From NCBI GenBank assembly GCA_009380095.1, contig WHSL01000005.1, positions 1 to 63,066 on the forward strand: 63,066 bases of DNA, written 5' to 3'. Below, piece by piece: positions 29,920-39,229 of the stretch. The position numbers and the translations under genes are program-made. The notes under the pieces were generated by a model, which was not told the origin of the DNA, ran no database searches, and saw nothing but the letters and a program-made list of their open reading frames with translations. The DNA comes from Streptosporangiales bacterium (GTDB lineage Bacteria; Actinomycetota; Actinomycetes; Streptosporangiales; Streptosporangiaceae). How positions within the stretch are numbered: the first letter of the stretch is position 1; each line of letters starts with the position of its first letter.

Positions 29920-30183
29920 TCAACCCCCAGGTTCCCAGCTCAATCGGGAAATATCGGGTTCCGCGGGAAGGTACTCGGCGCCACCGGACCGGCGAAGGTG
30001 TACTCCACCCGATGCCTCCCCCGGGGCCCCCGGGTCCATCGGCTTGCCCTCGAGCCTGACGGCGACACCCGCCGCGGGCTTCGACGGCGTGGCGTCCGGC
30101 CCGGCTCCGCCGGGGATGAGCGAGCACCCCCCGGCCGAGCCGAGCGCGGTCACGACAAGGGCTCCCGAGGCCCGGGCGGTCAG
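29920..30183 (-). CDS. candidate small lipoprotein with unclear start
   Basis: The minus strand just after the aminotransferase stop encodes 'SGALVVTALGSAGGCSLIPGG', a plausible lipoprotein signal with a Cys after SAGG. An Ala/Pro/Gly-rich region and 'EYLPAEPDISRLSWEPGG' follow. No ATG, GTG or TTG exists before the signal; a CTG overlapping the aminotransferase TGA (CTGA) would be needed, while GTG at 30153 leaves the signal too short. It may be a remnant whose start was lost. The stretch 29807-30179 holds nothing else convincing. Confidence 0.3.
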   Translation of the reverse strand: MTARASGALVVTALGSAGGCSLIPGGAGPDATPSKPAAGVAVRLEGKPMDPGAPGEASGGVHLRRSGGAEYLPAEPDISRLSWEPGG

Positions 30184-31439
30184 TCCAGGAGGTCCGCGAG
30201 GACCGTGCGCAGCCGGCGCAGCGCGGCGTCGATCCACGGCAGCGAGACCGGGTCGCCGGACGCCAGCGCGGTCTCGCGCTGCTCGGTGGTCTCCCCGTAG
30301 AGCAGGCTGCTGGCCACCCGCAGCCGCAGCGCGGTGGCGGGCTCGCCGAACTCCGAGGCGGGCAGCACGCCCACGCCGTACTCCTCCAGCAGCACCGAGC
30401 TCAGATCTGCCCCGGTGAGCGTGCCGTACTTCTCGTATAGATGACCTCGGCGGGGCTCGAAGTCCGGGTAGCAGTAGAACGCGGCCTGCGGGGGCACGAC
30501 CAGGGCCCCGGCCGCGGTGAAGGCCTCGGCGACGGCCCGCGCCACCGTCGCGTGCAGGCGGGTGCTCGCGGCGATGTGCTCGACGAGCTCGGCGGGCTCG
30601 CCGAACGCGTACGCGGCGGCCTGCTGGATCGGGCCGGACGGGCTCGACCAGATCTCGCTGACGATGCCGAGCAGCTCGTCGCGGAGCCGGGTGCCGAGCG
30701 GGCCGTCCGGCAGCCGGGCCACGCCGATGCGCCAGCCGCCGAGCGCGAGGTTCTTGCTCAGCGCGGTGGTGATCACCGTGCGCTCGGGCGCGTGGCTCGA
30801 CGGGCAGCTCAGCGGCGTGGCCGCGGGGTCGTGGATGAGGTCGCGGTAGATCTCGTCGGCGACGATGACGAGATCCAGCTCGCGGGCCGCCGCGCAGAGC
30901 CGGCGTACGGTCTCCGGCTGCGCGATCGTGCCGGTCGGGTTGTCCGGCAGCGTCACCACCACGGCGCGCACGTCCCGGCCCGCCCGGCGGGCCTCGGTGA
31001 CGGCGGTGGTGAGCAGTTCCGGCTCGGGGACACCGCCCTGTCCGGGCGGGGTGGGCACGAAGATCGGTTCGCGCCCGGCCAGCCTCGCCTGGGCCGCGTA
31101 GCTGACCCAACTCGGGCCGGGCACCACCACGTCTCCGCCGATGGCGAGCAGCAGCCCGTACAGCAGCGGCTTGCTGCCCGGCCCGCAGATCACCTGGGCG
31201 GGGTCGGTGGGGAGCCCACGGCGGCCCCAGTACCCGGCCGCGGCGCCGCGCAGGTCGGCACTGCCCGCCACCGGCCCGTACGCGTTGCGGCCGGCGGCGG
31301 CCGCGAGCGCGTCACTGAGCGTGGGATGCACGGGCAGGCCGGCCTCGCCGAACGCCATCGGGAGCACCGGGGCGCCGGACCTTCGTTTTCGGGCGATCGC
31401 TTCGTTTGCGGCGAGCGTGGCGGACATGGTTACGGACAT
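30180..31439 (-). CDS. class I/II PLP-dependent aminotransferase
   Basis: A 419-residue fold-type I aminotransferase. Visible motifs: 'AYGPVAGSADLRGAAAGYWGRRGL', 'GPSWVSYAAQARLAG', 'VVVTLPDNPTGTIAQPETV', 'IVADEIYRDLIHD', and the PLP-binding Lys in 'TTALSKNLALGGWRIGVARLPDG'. ATG 31439 has GGAG seven bases upstream; ATG 31427 is an alternative. It is divergent from a LysR regulator 148 bp away, which probably controls it. It belongs to the aspartate-aminotransferase-like group, but the amino donor and acceptor are unknown. Confidence 0.88.
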   Translation of the reverse strand: MSVTMSATLAANEAIARKRRSGAPVLPMAFGEAGLPVHPTLSDALAAAAGRNAYGPVAGSADLRGAAAGYWGRRGLPTDPAQVICGPGSKPLLYGLLLAIGGDVVVPGPSWVSYAAQARLAGREPIFVPTPPGQGGVPEPELLTTAVTEARRAGRDVRAVVVTLPDNPTGTIAQPETVRRLCAAARELDLVIVADEIYRDLIHDPAATPLSCPSSHAPERTVITTALSKNLALGGWRIGVARLPDGPLGTRLRDELLGIVSEIWSSPSGPIQQAAAYAFGEPAELVEHIAASTRLHATVARAVAEAFTAAGALVVPPQAAFYCYPDFEPRRGHLYEKYGTLTGADLSSVLLEEYGVGVLPASEFGEPATALRLRVASSLLYGETTEQRETALASGDPVSLPWIDAALRRLRTVLADLLD

Positions 31440-31574
31440 GCGTGACTCCACAGCGTTGTGTCGGAATTGCGGGGAGAAGGTCGATGGGCTGCCGACTTGT
31501 TCCTGATCGACCTGCATATTCACCCTGTACCCAGAGGCTCCATCGGCACAAGCGGGGCTTGGTTGGGCTGGGCG

Positions 31575-31587
31575 TAAGCTCTGCTTA
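31575..31587. promoter_or_regulatory. Palindrome overlapping the LysR start codon
   Basis: TAAGC-TCT-GCTTA at 31575-31587 is a perfect interrupted palindrome whose last base is the A of the LysR ATG. It fits the T-N11-A pattern of LysR operators and is the most obvious candidate for autoregulation and control of the divergent aminotransferase. A site over the start codon implies very short or leaderless transcripts. Confidence 0.5.
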
Positions 31588-32501
31588 TGCTCGATATCCA
31601 CCGGCTCCGGCTGCTGTACGAGTTCGCGCACCGCGGCAGCATCGCCGCGACGGCCGCCGCCACCGGTTACAGCGCCTCCGCCGTCTCCCAGCAGCTCGCC
31701 ACGCTCGAGCGGGAGGCGGGCACGGCCCTGCTCGACCGCACCGCGCGCAGCGCCGAGCTGACCGACTCCGGACGGCGCCTCGCCGTGCACGCCGAACGCA
31801 TCCTCGACCTGCTGGAGGAGGCCGAGGCGGACATGTCCGCGGCGGCCGGGGCGCCGGCGGGCCGGGTGGTGGTCGGCGCCTTCCCCACCGCGGCGGTCGC
31901 GTTCGCCCCCGCGCTCGCCCGCAGCCTCCGCTCGCACCCGGGGCTGACGCTACGGCTGCGCCAGACGCGCCCGGGCGACGACGGGCTGCAGCAGATCCGG
32001 TCCGGCGAGGTGGACATCGCGCTCATCGACGACTGGAGCGGCAAGCTACCCGACCAGGGTGTGGGCACGCTGCGGTTCTTCCGGCTACTGCGGGATCCGC
32101 TGGTGCTGGTGGTGGGGCGCAGGCATCCGATGGCCGACCTGGACCGGCCCGTCGACCTCGGCGAGCTGCGCGAGGAGTCGTGGCTGGCCGCGCCCGCGGG
32201 TGAGCCGTCCCGGCAGGCCGTGGACCGGCTGCTGGCGGGGGCGGGCGGCGCGCACCCGGTGCCGTGGGAGTTCGAGGGGCTCAGCACGATCCTCGGCCTC
32301 GTCGCGCGGGGCATCGGCATCGCGGCCATCCCCGCACTGGCCCTGGCGGCCGGCGACCGCGGCGTCGTCGTGCGCGAGCTCCCCCGCCGTACCCTCGCCC
32401 GAGACGTCTACGCCGTGGTCCGCGCCTCCAGCGTCCGCCGCCCCTCGGTCTCCGTCTGCCTCACCGCCCTCCACCAAGCCTCCGAACACGTCCTCAAGTA
32501 A
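31587..32501 (+). CDS. LysR-family transcriptional regulator
   Basis: A 304-residue LysR regulator. Its N-terminal helix-turn-helix reads 'LRLLYEFAHRGSIAATAAATGYSASAVSQQLATLEREAG' and the LysR substrate-binding domain follows ('GRVVVGAFPTAAVAFAPALARSL', 'GLSTILGLVARGIGIAAIPALAL'). ATG 31587 is used, although no good ribosome site precedes it, consistent with a short leader. It is divergent from the aminotransferase gene, the classical arrangement for a regulator and its target. A dispersed-repeat segment begins right at its stop codon. Confidence 0.9.
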   Translation: MLDIHRLRLLYEFAHRGSIAATAAATGYSASAVSQQLATLEREAGTALLDRTARSAELTDSGRRLAVHAERILDLLEEAEADMSAAAGAPAGRVVVGAFPTAAVAFAPALARSLRSHPGLTLRLRQTRPGDDGLQQIRSGEVDIALIDDWSGKLPDQGVGTLRFFRLLRDPLVLVVGRRHPMADLDRPVDLGELREESWLAAPAGEPSRQAVDRLLAGAGGAHPVPWEFEGLSTILGLVARGIGIAAIPALALAAGDRGVVVRELPRRTLARDVYAVVRASSVRRPSVSVCLTALHQASEHVLK

Positions 32502-32520
32502 CCCAATTTGTTGATCTTGC
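32502..32520. repeat. Dispersed repeat, partial copy (segment S1)
   Basis: CCCAATTTGTTGATCTTGC matches the reverse complement of 52111-52129 at 17 of 19 positions and is related to the palindrome at 37112-37135. It fills the gap between the convergent LysR and def genes, touching the last base of the def stop codon. Confidence 0.65.
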
Positions 32521-32996
32521 TAGGGGTGGAAGTTGAGCAGGACCTCGCGGCGGAGGGGTTTGGCGAGGTGGTCGATGTAGAGGCGGCCGTCGAGGTGGTC
32601 GGTCTCGTGTTGGAGGCAGCGGGCGAGGTAGTCGCGGCCCCGTACGGTGATCGCGTCCCCGTTGGTATCCTGCCCGGTGACGGCGACCGCGGTGGGCCGC
32701 GCCGTGGGGTACTGGTGGCCCGGGATGGAGAGGCAGCCCTCCTCGTCGAGCTGCTCGGCCGGGTCGTCCACGGTGAGCACGGGGTTGGCCACCATCCCGG
32801 GCCGGCCGTCCTGGACGTCGTACACGAACAGCCGCAGGCCGACGCCGACCTGCGGGGCGGCGAGACCGACGCCGTCGGCCGCGTACATGGCCTGGAACAT
32901 CCGGTCCACCAGGGTGCGCAGCGCCGGGCCGAAGTCCCTGACAGGGTCCGCGGGGGTGCGCAGGACGGGGTCACCGAGGTAGCGAATGTCCATCAT
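32520..32996 (-). CDS. def: peptide deformylase
   Basis: A 158-residue peptide deformylase that removes the N-formyl group from nascent proteins. The three metal/active-site motifs are intact: 'GVGLAAPQVG', 'EGCLSIPG' with the metal Cys, and 'HETDHLDG' with the two His ligands and catalytic Glu. Start ATG 32996 or 32993, with AAGGA upstream. It converges with LysR. Many actinobacteria carry more than one def, so this may be a paralogue. Confidence 0.93.
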   Translation of the reverse strand: MMDIRYLGDPVLRTPADPVRDFGPALRTLVDRMFQAMYAADGVGLAAPQVGVGLRLFVYDVQDGRPGMVANPVLTVDDPAEQLDEEGCLSIPGHQYPTARPTAVAVTGQDTNGDAITVRGRDYLARCLQHETDHLDGRLYIDHLAKPLRREVLLNFHP

Positions 32997-33121
32997 GCCG
33001 AGGCGTCCTTCGATCCGGTAAGTGCTGCCGAGCCGTAGCGATCCTTACAGTAGAAGACGTGGCCGCCGGGCGCGACCCGGACGGCCGACCCCGCCGTCCG
33101 GGCATGATCCGGCCGGACCGC

Positions 33122-33752
33122 GCCGCCTCGGCGTCGACCACATCGACGTGTACTACCTGCACCGCCCCGACCCGGACGTGCCGATCGAGGAGAGCGTGGG
33201 GGCGCTGGCCGAGCTGGTACGGGCCGGCAAGATCGGCTCCGTCGGGCTGTCCGAGTGCGACGTGCCCACCCTGGAGCGCGCGTCCGCGGTGCACCCGATC
33301 GCCGCGGTGCAGTCCGAGCTCTCGCTGTGGACGCAGGACCGGCTGGCCGACGTGCTGCCCTGGTGCCGCGAGAACGGCTCCCGCGTTCGTGGCGTTCTCC
33401 CCGCTCGGCCGGGGTTTCCTGACCGGCCGGTACCGCTCGGTCGAGGACTTCGCGCCCGGTGACATGCGGCGCACCCGGCAGCCGCGGTTCGCGCCGGACG
33501 CGTTCGACGCGAACCTGTCCATCGTGGCGGAGGTGGAGCGGCAGGCCGAGCGGATGGAGGTCACCGCCGGCCAGGTCGCGCTGGCCTGGTGCCTCGCGCA
33601 GGGCGAGCACGTGGTCCCGATCCCGGGCACCAAGCGGATCGCGTACCTGGAGGAGAACCTCGGCCGCCGCCGACCTGCACCTGCCGGCCAAGGTTCTGGT
33701 CCAGCTCGGCGCGCTGCCCGCTCCGGTCGGCGCGCGCTACCGAGCCCGGTGA
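33122..33752 (+). pseudogene. aldo/keto reductase relic
   Basis: Three frames in succession give one aldo/keto reductase: '[40 protein letters not shown]' (split here only for reading), then after a shift near 33380 '[15 protein letters not shown]...VEVTAGQVALAW'-like sequence ending 'VVPIPGTKRIAYLEENL', then after a shift near 33662 'LHLPAKVLVQLGALPAPVGARY'. The first 100 or so residues, including the catalytic Tyr/Asp region, are absent. Two indels plus 5' loss make it a pseudogene. Confidence 0.82.
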
Positions 33753-33807
33753 CGACGAGGTCCCCGGCGCCTTCGCGGCGTCCGGGGACCTTCGTGTACG
33801 GCGCGCG

Positions 33808-34833
33808 TCAGCGCTGCGGGGCGTACTTGTTCGCGTAGTCCCACAGGCTCTTCACGTAGCCGTTGAAGAACGGCGACCACGTCCGCAGCTTGCGGTCGGC
33901 GGTGCTGTTGACGCCGTAGGCGTACCAGTTGCCCGCGGAGCTGCGCCACAGCCACGGGCCGCCGCTCGCCCCGCCCACGAACTTGCACGGGATGACCAGC
34001 TGGCGACCGGTGTAGTACGTCGTGTCGCGCTTGGTGACGGTGCTGCAGGTGTACGGCTTGGCGCCGGTGTACGGCGACTGCGCCGGGTAGCCCCAGGCCA
34101 GCGTGCGCCAGGAGGTCTGCTTGTTCCACAGCAGCCCGTTGTTGCCGGTGTAGCTGGAGACCCCGCGGCCGCTGGTGGTGCGCCAGACGTTCACGAAGGC
34201 GTAGTCGTAGTCGAGGCTGCCCTGGCTCGTGGTCCGCTGGGTGTACCGGCTCCAGGCCCAGAACCGCTCGGCCGCCCACTTCCCGTACGGCGCCTTGCCG
34301 CTCTCGTACGCCGGCACGTAGACCCAGTTGCGGTGCCAGGTGCTCTTCGTGCCGTTGATGCCGTGCACGCAGTGCCCCGCGGTGAGCACGACGTTGCGCT
34401 TGCTGCCCGGCACGGTGCTCGCGGAGCACACGTAGTTGGCCCAGCTGCCCGCCTCATATCCGGTGAAGAACACCTTGCCGACCGTGCGGTGCGGCTTGTG
34501 GTAGATCACCGTAGCCTTCGTGGAAACGTCCGAGGTGCCCGCGGCCGTTCCGGCCTGCCCGGCCCCGTCCACCGGGATCGCCGACCTCATCCGGCTCGGC
34601 GTCCAGTAGTCCACCGCGGCCTTGGCCACCGCGGCGGGTGCCTGCCCGGCCGCCGCGGTGGCGGCCGGGGCGGCGCTCACCAGCCGCCCGGGGTCCACGC
34701 CGGCGGGACGCGCCGCGGGTGTGTCGCTGTCGGCCGCGGCGGCGCCGGTGAGACCGGCGACGGCGAGCGCGCCCGTGGCCGCGAGGGCCAATGCCGCACG
34801 TGTGCGGGAGATCGGTGCGTTTCGAGCCTTCAT
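33808..34833 (-). CDS. secreted chymotrypsin-fold serine protease
   Basis: A 341-residue secreted protease: signal peptide (about 1-34, cleavage near GAAAA), an Ala-rich propeptide, then a trypsin-like domain. Catalytic residues are visible as His154 in TAGHC, Asp208 or 210 in 'LDYDYAFVNV', and Ser290 in 'GGASGGPW'. Cysteines 136/155 and 263/283 probably form disulfides. It resembles V8/glutamyl-endopeptidase-like extracellular proteases of actinobacteria. ATG 34833 has GAAGGGTC upstream. It stands alone between an aldo/keto reductase relic and a beta-lactamase-like gene. Confidence 0.88.
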   Translation of the reverse strand: MKARNAPISRTRAALALAATGALAVAGLTGAAAADSDTPAARPAGVDPGRLVSAAPAATAAAGQAPAAVAKAAVDYWTPSRMRSAIPVDGAGQAGTAAGTSDVSTKATVIYHKPHRTVGKVFFTGYEAGSWANYVCSASTVPGSKRNVVLTAGHCVHGINGTKSTWHRNWVYVPAYESGKAPYGKWAAERFWAWSRYTQRTTSQGSLDYDYAFVNVWRTTSGRGVSSYTGNNGLLWNKQTSWRTLAWGYPAQSPYTGAKPYTCSTVTKRDTTYYTGRQLVIPCKFVGGASGGPWLWRSSAGNWYAYGVNSTADRKLRTWSPFFNGYVKSLWDYANKYAPQR

Positions 34834-34982
34834 GTGACCCTTCGCAGCGCTGGGGGCGTATGCGGGCAATTGCCGCGTACTTGGGCAGCGGTCAAGTTAG
34901 CGAAGGGGCACGCGAGACACGCGCACACTCCCCAAAGATTAGCGAATTGGCCAATTTCGGACTCGGGGCGGTGTGGGGCGGC

Positions 34983-35837
34983 TCAGTCCCTGGTGAGAAG
35001 GGTTGCGGCGAACAGCGGGTCCGCCGACCGGGCGGCCGCCGCCGGTGCGGGACATCCCGCCGTCACCAGGTGGGTGGCCAGCGCCTCGTCGATCGGGTGC
35101 TGCAGCGGGTTGCCGTTGTCGTCCAGCCGCTGGTATTTGCTGAGGTTCATGCCCAGCGAGACCTGCCGGTCGTTCTCGGTGCTGACGAAAGCCTGCGTGA
35201 GGGCGCCGAAGACCGCGCCGTCGTGCCCCCAGATCCGGCCGCAGCCGGGGATGTCCACCGCGTAGACACCGAGGCCGTAGTGGCCCGCGACGTGGCCCTC
35301 CGGGCCGACCATCGGCACGGTACGGCGCATCTCGGCGAGCTCCGCCGCGGAGCCCTCGGCGAGTGAGGGGAAGGCGGGCAGCACGAAGTCGGCGATCCCG
35401 CTGGTGTGGTTCAGCAGCATCCGTACGGTGACCGTCCGCCCGCGCTCGCCCTGTACGACCTCCGGCAGGTACCGGCCGATCGGCGCGTCGAGCCGTACGC
35501 GGCCGGTGGCGACCTGCTGGAGCACGGCCGCGGCCAGGAAGCTCTTGGTGATGCTGCCGGCGCGGTGCCGCATCTCCGGATGCACCGGCCGCCCGGTCCT
35601 CAGGTCGGCCACGCCCGCCGCGCCGCGCCAGGTCTCGCCCCCGCCGCGGACGGCGGAGTAGAGGCCCGGCATGCCCGCCTCGTGCACCGCCTCCAGCGTC
35701 TCCTGCAGGGCGGTGGGATCGAGGCCGCCGTCCCGGGTGTCCGCCGCGGCGGTCCCGGTGGACGCGAGCCCGGTGAGCCCGGTGAGTAGAGCGGTGCCCA
35801 GGGCGGCCGTCGTCAGCCGCCATCCCCGAAATGACAT
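34983..35837 (-). pseudogene. serine beta-lactamase/D-Ala-D-Ala carboxypeptidase-like gene with an internal deletion
   Basis: The 284-residue ORF is open but lacks the centre of its family. The signal peptide, 'RAGSITKSFLAAAVLQQ' (S-x-x-K motif) and 'MLLNHTSGIADFVLPAFPSL' are normal. The next residues, 'AEGSAAELAEMRRTVPM', already belong to the late part of the fold, ending with 'GYGVYAVDI'-like and 'WGHDGAVFGALTQAFVS'. The Y-x-N motif and roughly 100 surrounding residues are missing in frame. Without the Tyr the enzyme should be inactive. ATG 35837 has GGAGAGG upstream, so a protein could still be made. Confidence 0.7.
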
Positions 35838-36030
35838 GGCCGTCCTCTCCTGCGCTACGAGTCGGCGGACGCGCGCCGATCCATGTGGCGAACCGAGCCT
35901 GCCGGGTCGTGGCGGACATGTCAGCAATCGGCCGGCGATAATGGCGGGTGAGGCCGGAGCAGGACAGGTGCGTACGGCTCACTAATCTGGAGGCGGTAGC
36001 GCCGTCGCCCCAGCCCACCGGAGGACGAAG

Positions 36031-37110
36031 ATGTCCGACCAGGCTTCCCCGCGTTTCCGGCCCACCCTCGAGGAGATCGTGGCCTACAAGCCGGGCCGCG
36101 TCACCACGTCGCCGGAGGGCCGCTCCTACAAGCTCTCCTCGAACGAGTCGCCGTACGGGCCGCTCCCCTCGGTGGTCGAGGTGATCGCCGAGGCCGCGCG
36201 CGGGGTGAACCGGTATCCGGACAACGGCGCGGTGGCGCTCACCGAGGCGATCGCCGAGCGGCAGCGGGTGCCGTACGACCACATCGCGCTGGGCTGCGGC
36301 TCCGTCGGCGTGACCCAGCAGCTGCTGGAGGCGATCGGCGAGCCGGGGGCCGAGGTGGTGTACGCCTGGCGCTCGTTCGAGGCGTACCCGATCCTCGCCG
36401 GCCTCGCGGCCACCACGTCCGTACGGGTGCCGCTGCGGGACGAGACGCACGACCTGGAGGCCATGGCCGGCGCGGTCACCGACCGCACCCGCGCGATCTT
36501 CGTGTGCAACCCCAACAACCCCACCGGGACGGTCGTGCACCGCGCCGAGCTGGAGCGCTTCCTGGACCGGGTGCCCGAGCACGTGCTGGTGGTGCTGGAC
36601 GAGGCCTACCACGAGTACGTCCGGGACGTACTCGTGCCGGACGGGATCGAGCTGTACCGCGACCGCCCCAACCTCGCCGTGCTGCGCACCTTCTCGAAGG
36701 CGTACGGGCTGGCCGGGCTGCGCGTCGGCTACATGGTGGCCCAGCCGGTGGTGGCGGAGGCCGTACGGAAGACGATGCTGCCGTTCACCGTCAACGCCGT
36801 GGCGCAGGCCGCGGCGATCGCCTCGCTGGGGGTGGAGGACGAGCTGTTCGCGCGGGTGGAGGCGACCGTCAAGGAGCGCACCCGGGTGCGCGAGGCGCTG
36901 CTCGCCCAGGGCTGGTCGGTGCCGCCCACCGAGGCCAACTTCGTCTGGCTGCCGCTCGGGCCCGACACGCTGGACTTCGCGGCCGCCTGCGAGCCGGCCG
37001 GGGTGGCGGTGCGTCCGTTCGCCGGCGACGGCGCGCGGGTCTCCATCGGCGACCCCGAGGCCAACGACGCCTTCCTCACCGTGGCGGCAAACTTCCCCAC
37101 CAAGCACTAA
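36031..37110 (+). CDS. hisC: histidinol-phosphate aminotransferase
   Basis: A 359-residue PLP enzyme of fold type I, HisC-like. Motifs: '[20 protein letters not shown]', '[18 protein letters not shown]', '[16 protein letters not shown]', '[13 protein letters not shown]', '[11 protein letters not shown]', PLP Lys223 in '[19 protein letters not shown]', and '[16 protein letters not shown]'. It converts imidazole-acetol phosphate to histidinol phosphate; some actinobacterial homologues act on aromatic amino acids (Pat) instead. The 'NNPTG' and '[11 protein letters not shown]' wording is equally good for both. It stands alone, away from other his genes, which slightly favours a second, aromatic-type copy. 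Confidence 0.85.
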   Translation: MSDQASPRFRPTLEEIVAYKPGRVTTSPEGRSYKLSSNESPYGPLPSVVEVIAEAARGVNRYPDNGAVALTEAIAERQRVPYDHIALGCGSVGVTQQLLEAIGEPGAEVVYAWRSFEAYPILAGLAATTSVRVPLRDETHDLEAMAGAVTDRTRAIFVCNPNNPTGTVVHRAELERFLDRVPEHVLVVLDEAYHEYVRDVLVPDGIELYRDRPNLAVLRTFSKAYGLAGLRVGYMVAQPVVAEAVRKTMLPFTVNAVAQAAAIASLGVEDELFARVEATVKERTRVREALLAQGWSVPPTEANFVWLPLGPDTLDFAAACEPAGVAVRPFAGDGARVSIGDPEANDAFLTVAANFPTKH

Positions 37111-37111
37111 C

Positions 37112-37135
37112 CCAAGATCAACTTGTTGATCTTGG
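37112..37135. repeat. Palindromic dispersed repeat after hisC
   Basis: CCAAGATCAA-CTTG-TTGATCTTGG forms a 10-bp perfect stem with a 4-nt loop, starting 2 bp after the hisC stop. Each arm matches the S1 segment found at 32502-32520 and 52111-52129. It can act as a terminator for hisC. Confidence 0.7.
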
Positions 37136-37171
37136 GGATTTCGGGAGGGGTTGGGGTTGCTTGGTAGGGGT

Positions 37172-37596
37172 GTGACCTCCCAGCCCTCTCGTCCGTCGCC
37201 CGCGCTCGTCTGGGCCGCACTGACCGTTATCTACACCTCGGCGGCGGGTTCCGGTTCCTCACCGCGGCCCTGTTGATGGGCACCTTCATCGTGCTCAAGG
37301 CCCGGTCGGTACGGGTGCTGCGGGTGTCCCGCCGCGAGCTGGGCGGCGCCGCGCTCGTCGGACTGCTGCTTCCGGCAGGCGGACAGGGACTGGTGACCAT
37401 CGGCGAGCAGTGGCTGCCGTCCAGCATCGCCGCGCTGCTCATCGCGTCCGTGCCGCTGTGGCTCGTGGTGTTCCGCACGGGGCGAGCGGCTCGATCTCGC
37501 CGCGATCTCGTGAGCGGCGTCGGGCTGGTGGTCACCACCGAGCGCACCGCGCGCGCCCCGAGCCCGATCGAGACGCCGGAGCCGGTCCGCACCTGA
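37172..37596 (+). pseudogene. EamA/DMT-type transporter relic
   Basis: A GTG at 37172 (GGTAGGGG upstream) begins 'VTSQPSRPSPALVWAALTVIY', a typical DMT-transporter first helix. It then loses the frame and resumes in another frame with 'FRFLTAALLMGTF', 'GGAALVGLLLPAGGQGLVTIGEQ' and 'LPSSIAALLIASVPLWLVVF', and stops after about 140 residues. A full EamA protein has ten helices, so both an internal deletion and loss of the second half have occurred. Confidence 0.75.
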
Positions 37597-37623
37597 GCCA
37601 GGCGCATTAACCCGGAGGAGAAA

Positions 37624-37647
37624 CCATTCCCCCAAAATGGGGGATGG
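37624..37647. terminator. G/C-run hairpin after the transporter relic
   Basis: CCAT-T-CCCCCA and TGGGGG-ATGG pair around AAA (37624-37647), one bulged T. It has GGGGG/CCCCC arms like the dispersed elements but is not clearly one of them. Confidence 0.45.
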
Positions 37648-37749
37648 AACTCCCGTGGCTCGTGTGATAACGCAAATCCGCCGAGACTTGACGCGTTGGT
37701 ATGGCCGATCTTGTCCGTGGTAAATGCGTCCGGTAATTAGGCCGGCGAG

Positions 37750-39072
37750 TCAGCGGGGGCGCGGTGGTTGTTCGAGCTTTTCCACGATGAGCCGGTAGAG
37801 CTGACGCGGGCGTCCCGGCTGCGGGGTGCGGTTCGGCGGGAGCGGCCAGGCCAGGCCCTCCTCGACGAGCGTGCGCAGCAGGCGGCGGGCCGTACGGGGG
37901 GTCACGCCGAGCATGCGTCCCGCGCTTTCGGCGTCAACGACCAGCGGCGCGTCGGTCTCCGCCAGCTTCTCGGCCAGCCGGGACAGGGTCTCGATGCCCT
38001 TCGGGCGCGCGGGCTGCGGCCCGCGCCCCGGCGCGCGCGGCGAGGGGACCAGCGCACGGCCCTCCCGGTCCACGGCGAAGCCCTGCGCCTGGCGGCTCGC
38101 CTGCGCCCGGGTGAGCGCAGCGCGGGCGTGCGTCTCCGCGTCCTGCGTGGTGCGGCCCATGCCGATGCCGACCTCGACGGCGATCCCCAGCTCGGCGCGG
38201 ACCCGCTCCACGAACGGCGGTATTCGGAAGCCCTCGGTGGCCGCGGCTATGGAGCCGCGGGTGGCCGCGATGAGGAACGTGTGGTCGTCGATCGCCCAGG
38301 CGGCGGCGTGCATCCGGTGCGCCTCCTGGACCAGCAGCCGCTGCAGCGCGAGCTTGAGTTCCTCGCGCCAGTACCGCGGGGCGGTGCGCCGGGTGGACTC
38401 GCGCAGCGTCGGGACGTCCACGATCACCACGGCGAGCTGGGCCTCCTCCAGCCGGTGGTGGGCGCCGAGCAGCGCGGCCGTCTGCAGCGCCGAGCGGATC
38501 GCGGCGCCGGTGGGACGGACGCGTATCGTCGGCACGCCCGCCGACTCCAGCCGGTCGGCCACGGCCCGTACGCAGGTCAGCGCGGCGGAGGTGGTCTCCC
38601 GCCGCCACAACCGCTCATGGAATGCGGCGAGCGTCGCGGCGGCCGCCATCTCCTCCCGCACGTGCACGTTCTCCGCGGACAGCCCTACCTCGGCGTACGC
38701 CTCCTCGACGTCGGCCCTGTTCAGGATGTCGATGCTCAGCCGCTTGACGTCGAACCGCTCGTCCAGCGCGATGCGCAGCAGCGCCTCGTGCAGGCTGGCC
38801 CCGTTGAGCGGCACGTACGTGGCCGGCATGGTCAGCACGCCGGACTTGCGCGCGTACTCGTACGGCACGGGGCTGGCGAACAGGCACACGTCGACGCCGC
38901 CGCCCAGCCGCATGACCTTGTCCGCGGCCTCCTGCTCGTCCCGGTACGCCGCGGCCACGAGCCGGCTGGCCACCGGACCGGTGGCGCCGTGGCCCATCAG
39001 CATGACCCGCTCTACGAGGTCGTGCGGCCCCACGACCCCGATGGTGAGGTCGCCGACGCGTTGCGCGCTCAC
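37750..39072 (-). CDS. three-domain transcriptional regulator (ligand domain, GGDEF-like, winged helix)
   Basis: A 440-residue protein downstream of murA. Residues 1-150 look like an alpha/beta ligand or phosphorelay domain ('GVVGPHDLVERVMLMGHGA'). Residues 200-320 resemble a degenerate nucleotide-cyclase/GGDEF fold ('LAVVIVDVPTLRESTRR', 'ELGIAVEVGIGMGRTTQDAETHARAALTRAQ') with no GGDEF signature. The C-terminus is a winged helix ('LVVDAESAGRMLGVTPRTARRLLRTLVEEGLAW'). GTG 39072 with GGGGAG upstream. The combination suggests a transcription factor that senses a small molecule. Its position after murA, with a hairpin between, is its only functional clue. Confidence 0.7.
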   Translation of the reverse strand: MSAQRVGDLTIGVVGPHDLVERVMLMGHGATGPVASRLVAAAYRDEQEAADKVMRLGGGVDVCLFASPVPYEYARKSGVLTMPATYVPLNGASLHEALLRIALDERFDVKRLSIDILNRADVEEAYAEVGLSAENVHVREEMAAAATLAAFHERLWRRETTSAALTCVRAVADRLESAGVPTIRVRPTGAAIRSALQTAALLGAHHRLEEAQLAVVIVDVPTLRESTRRTAPRYWREELKLALQRLLVQEAHRMHAAAWAIDDHTFLIAATRGSIAAATEGFRIPPFVERVRAELGIAVEVGIGMGRTTQDAETHARAALTRAQASRQAQGFAVDREGRALVPSPRAPGRGPQPARPKGIETLSRLAEKLAETDAPLVVDAESAGRMLGVTPRTARRLLRTLVEEGLAWPLPPNRTPQPGRPRQLYRLIVEKLEQPPRPR

Positions 39073-39229
39073 CTCAGGTCGCTCCCCGCTGCCGCCTCGT
39101 CAATTGCCCCGTCTGCAAATGCTCCGTCGCTTGCGCCCACAGGTTCGACCATCCCGTCGCCGCGTACCTGGGCCGATCGTACATTTGGAATTCATCCTGT
39201 GGAGATCACGCATTGGCAGCGAAAAGCGA

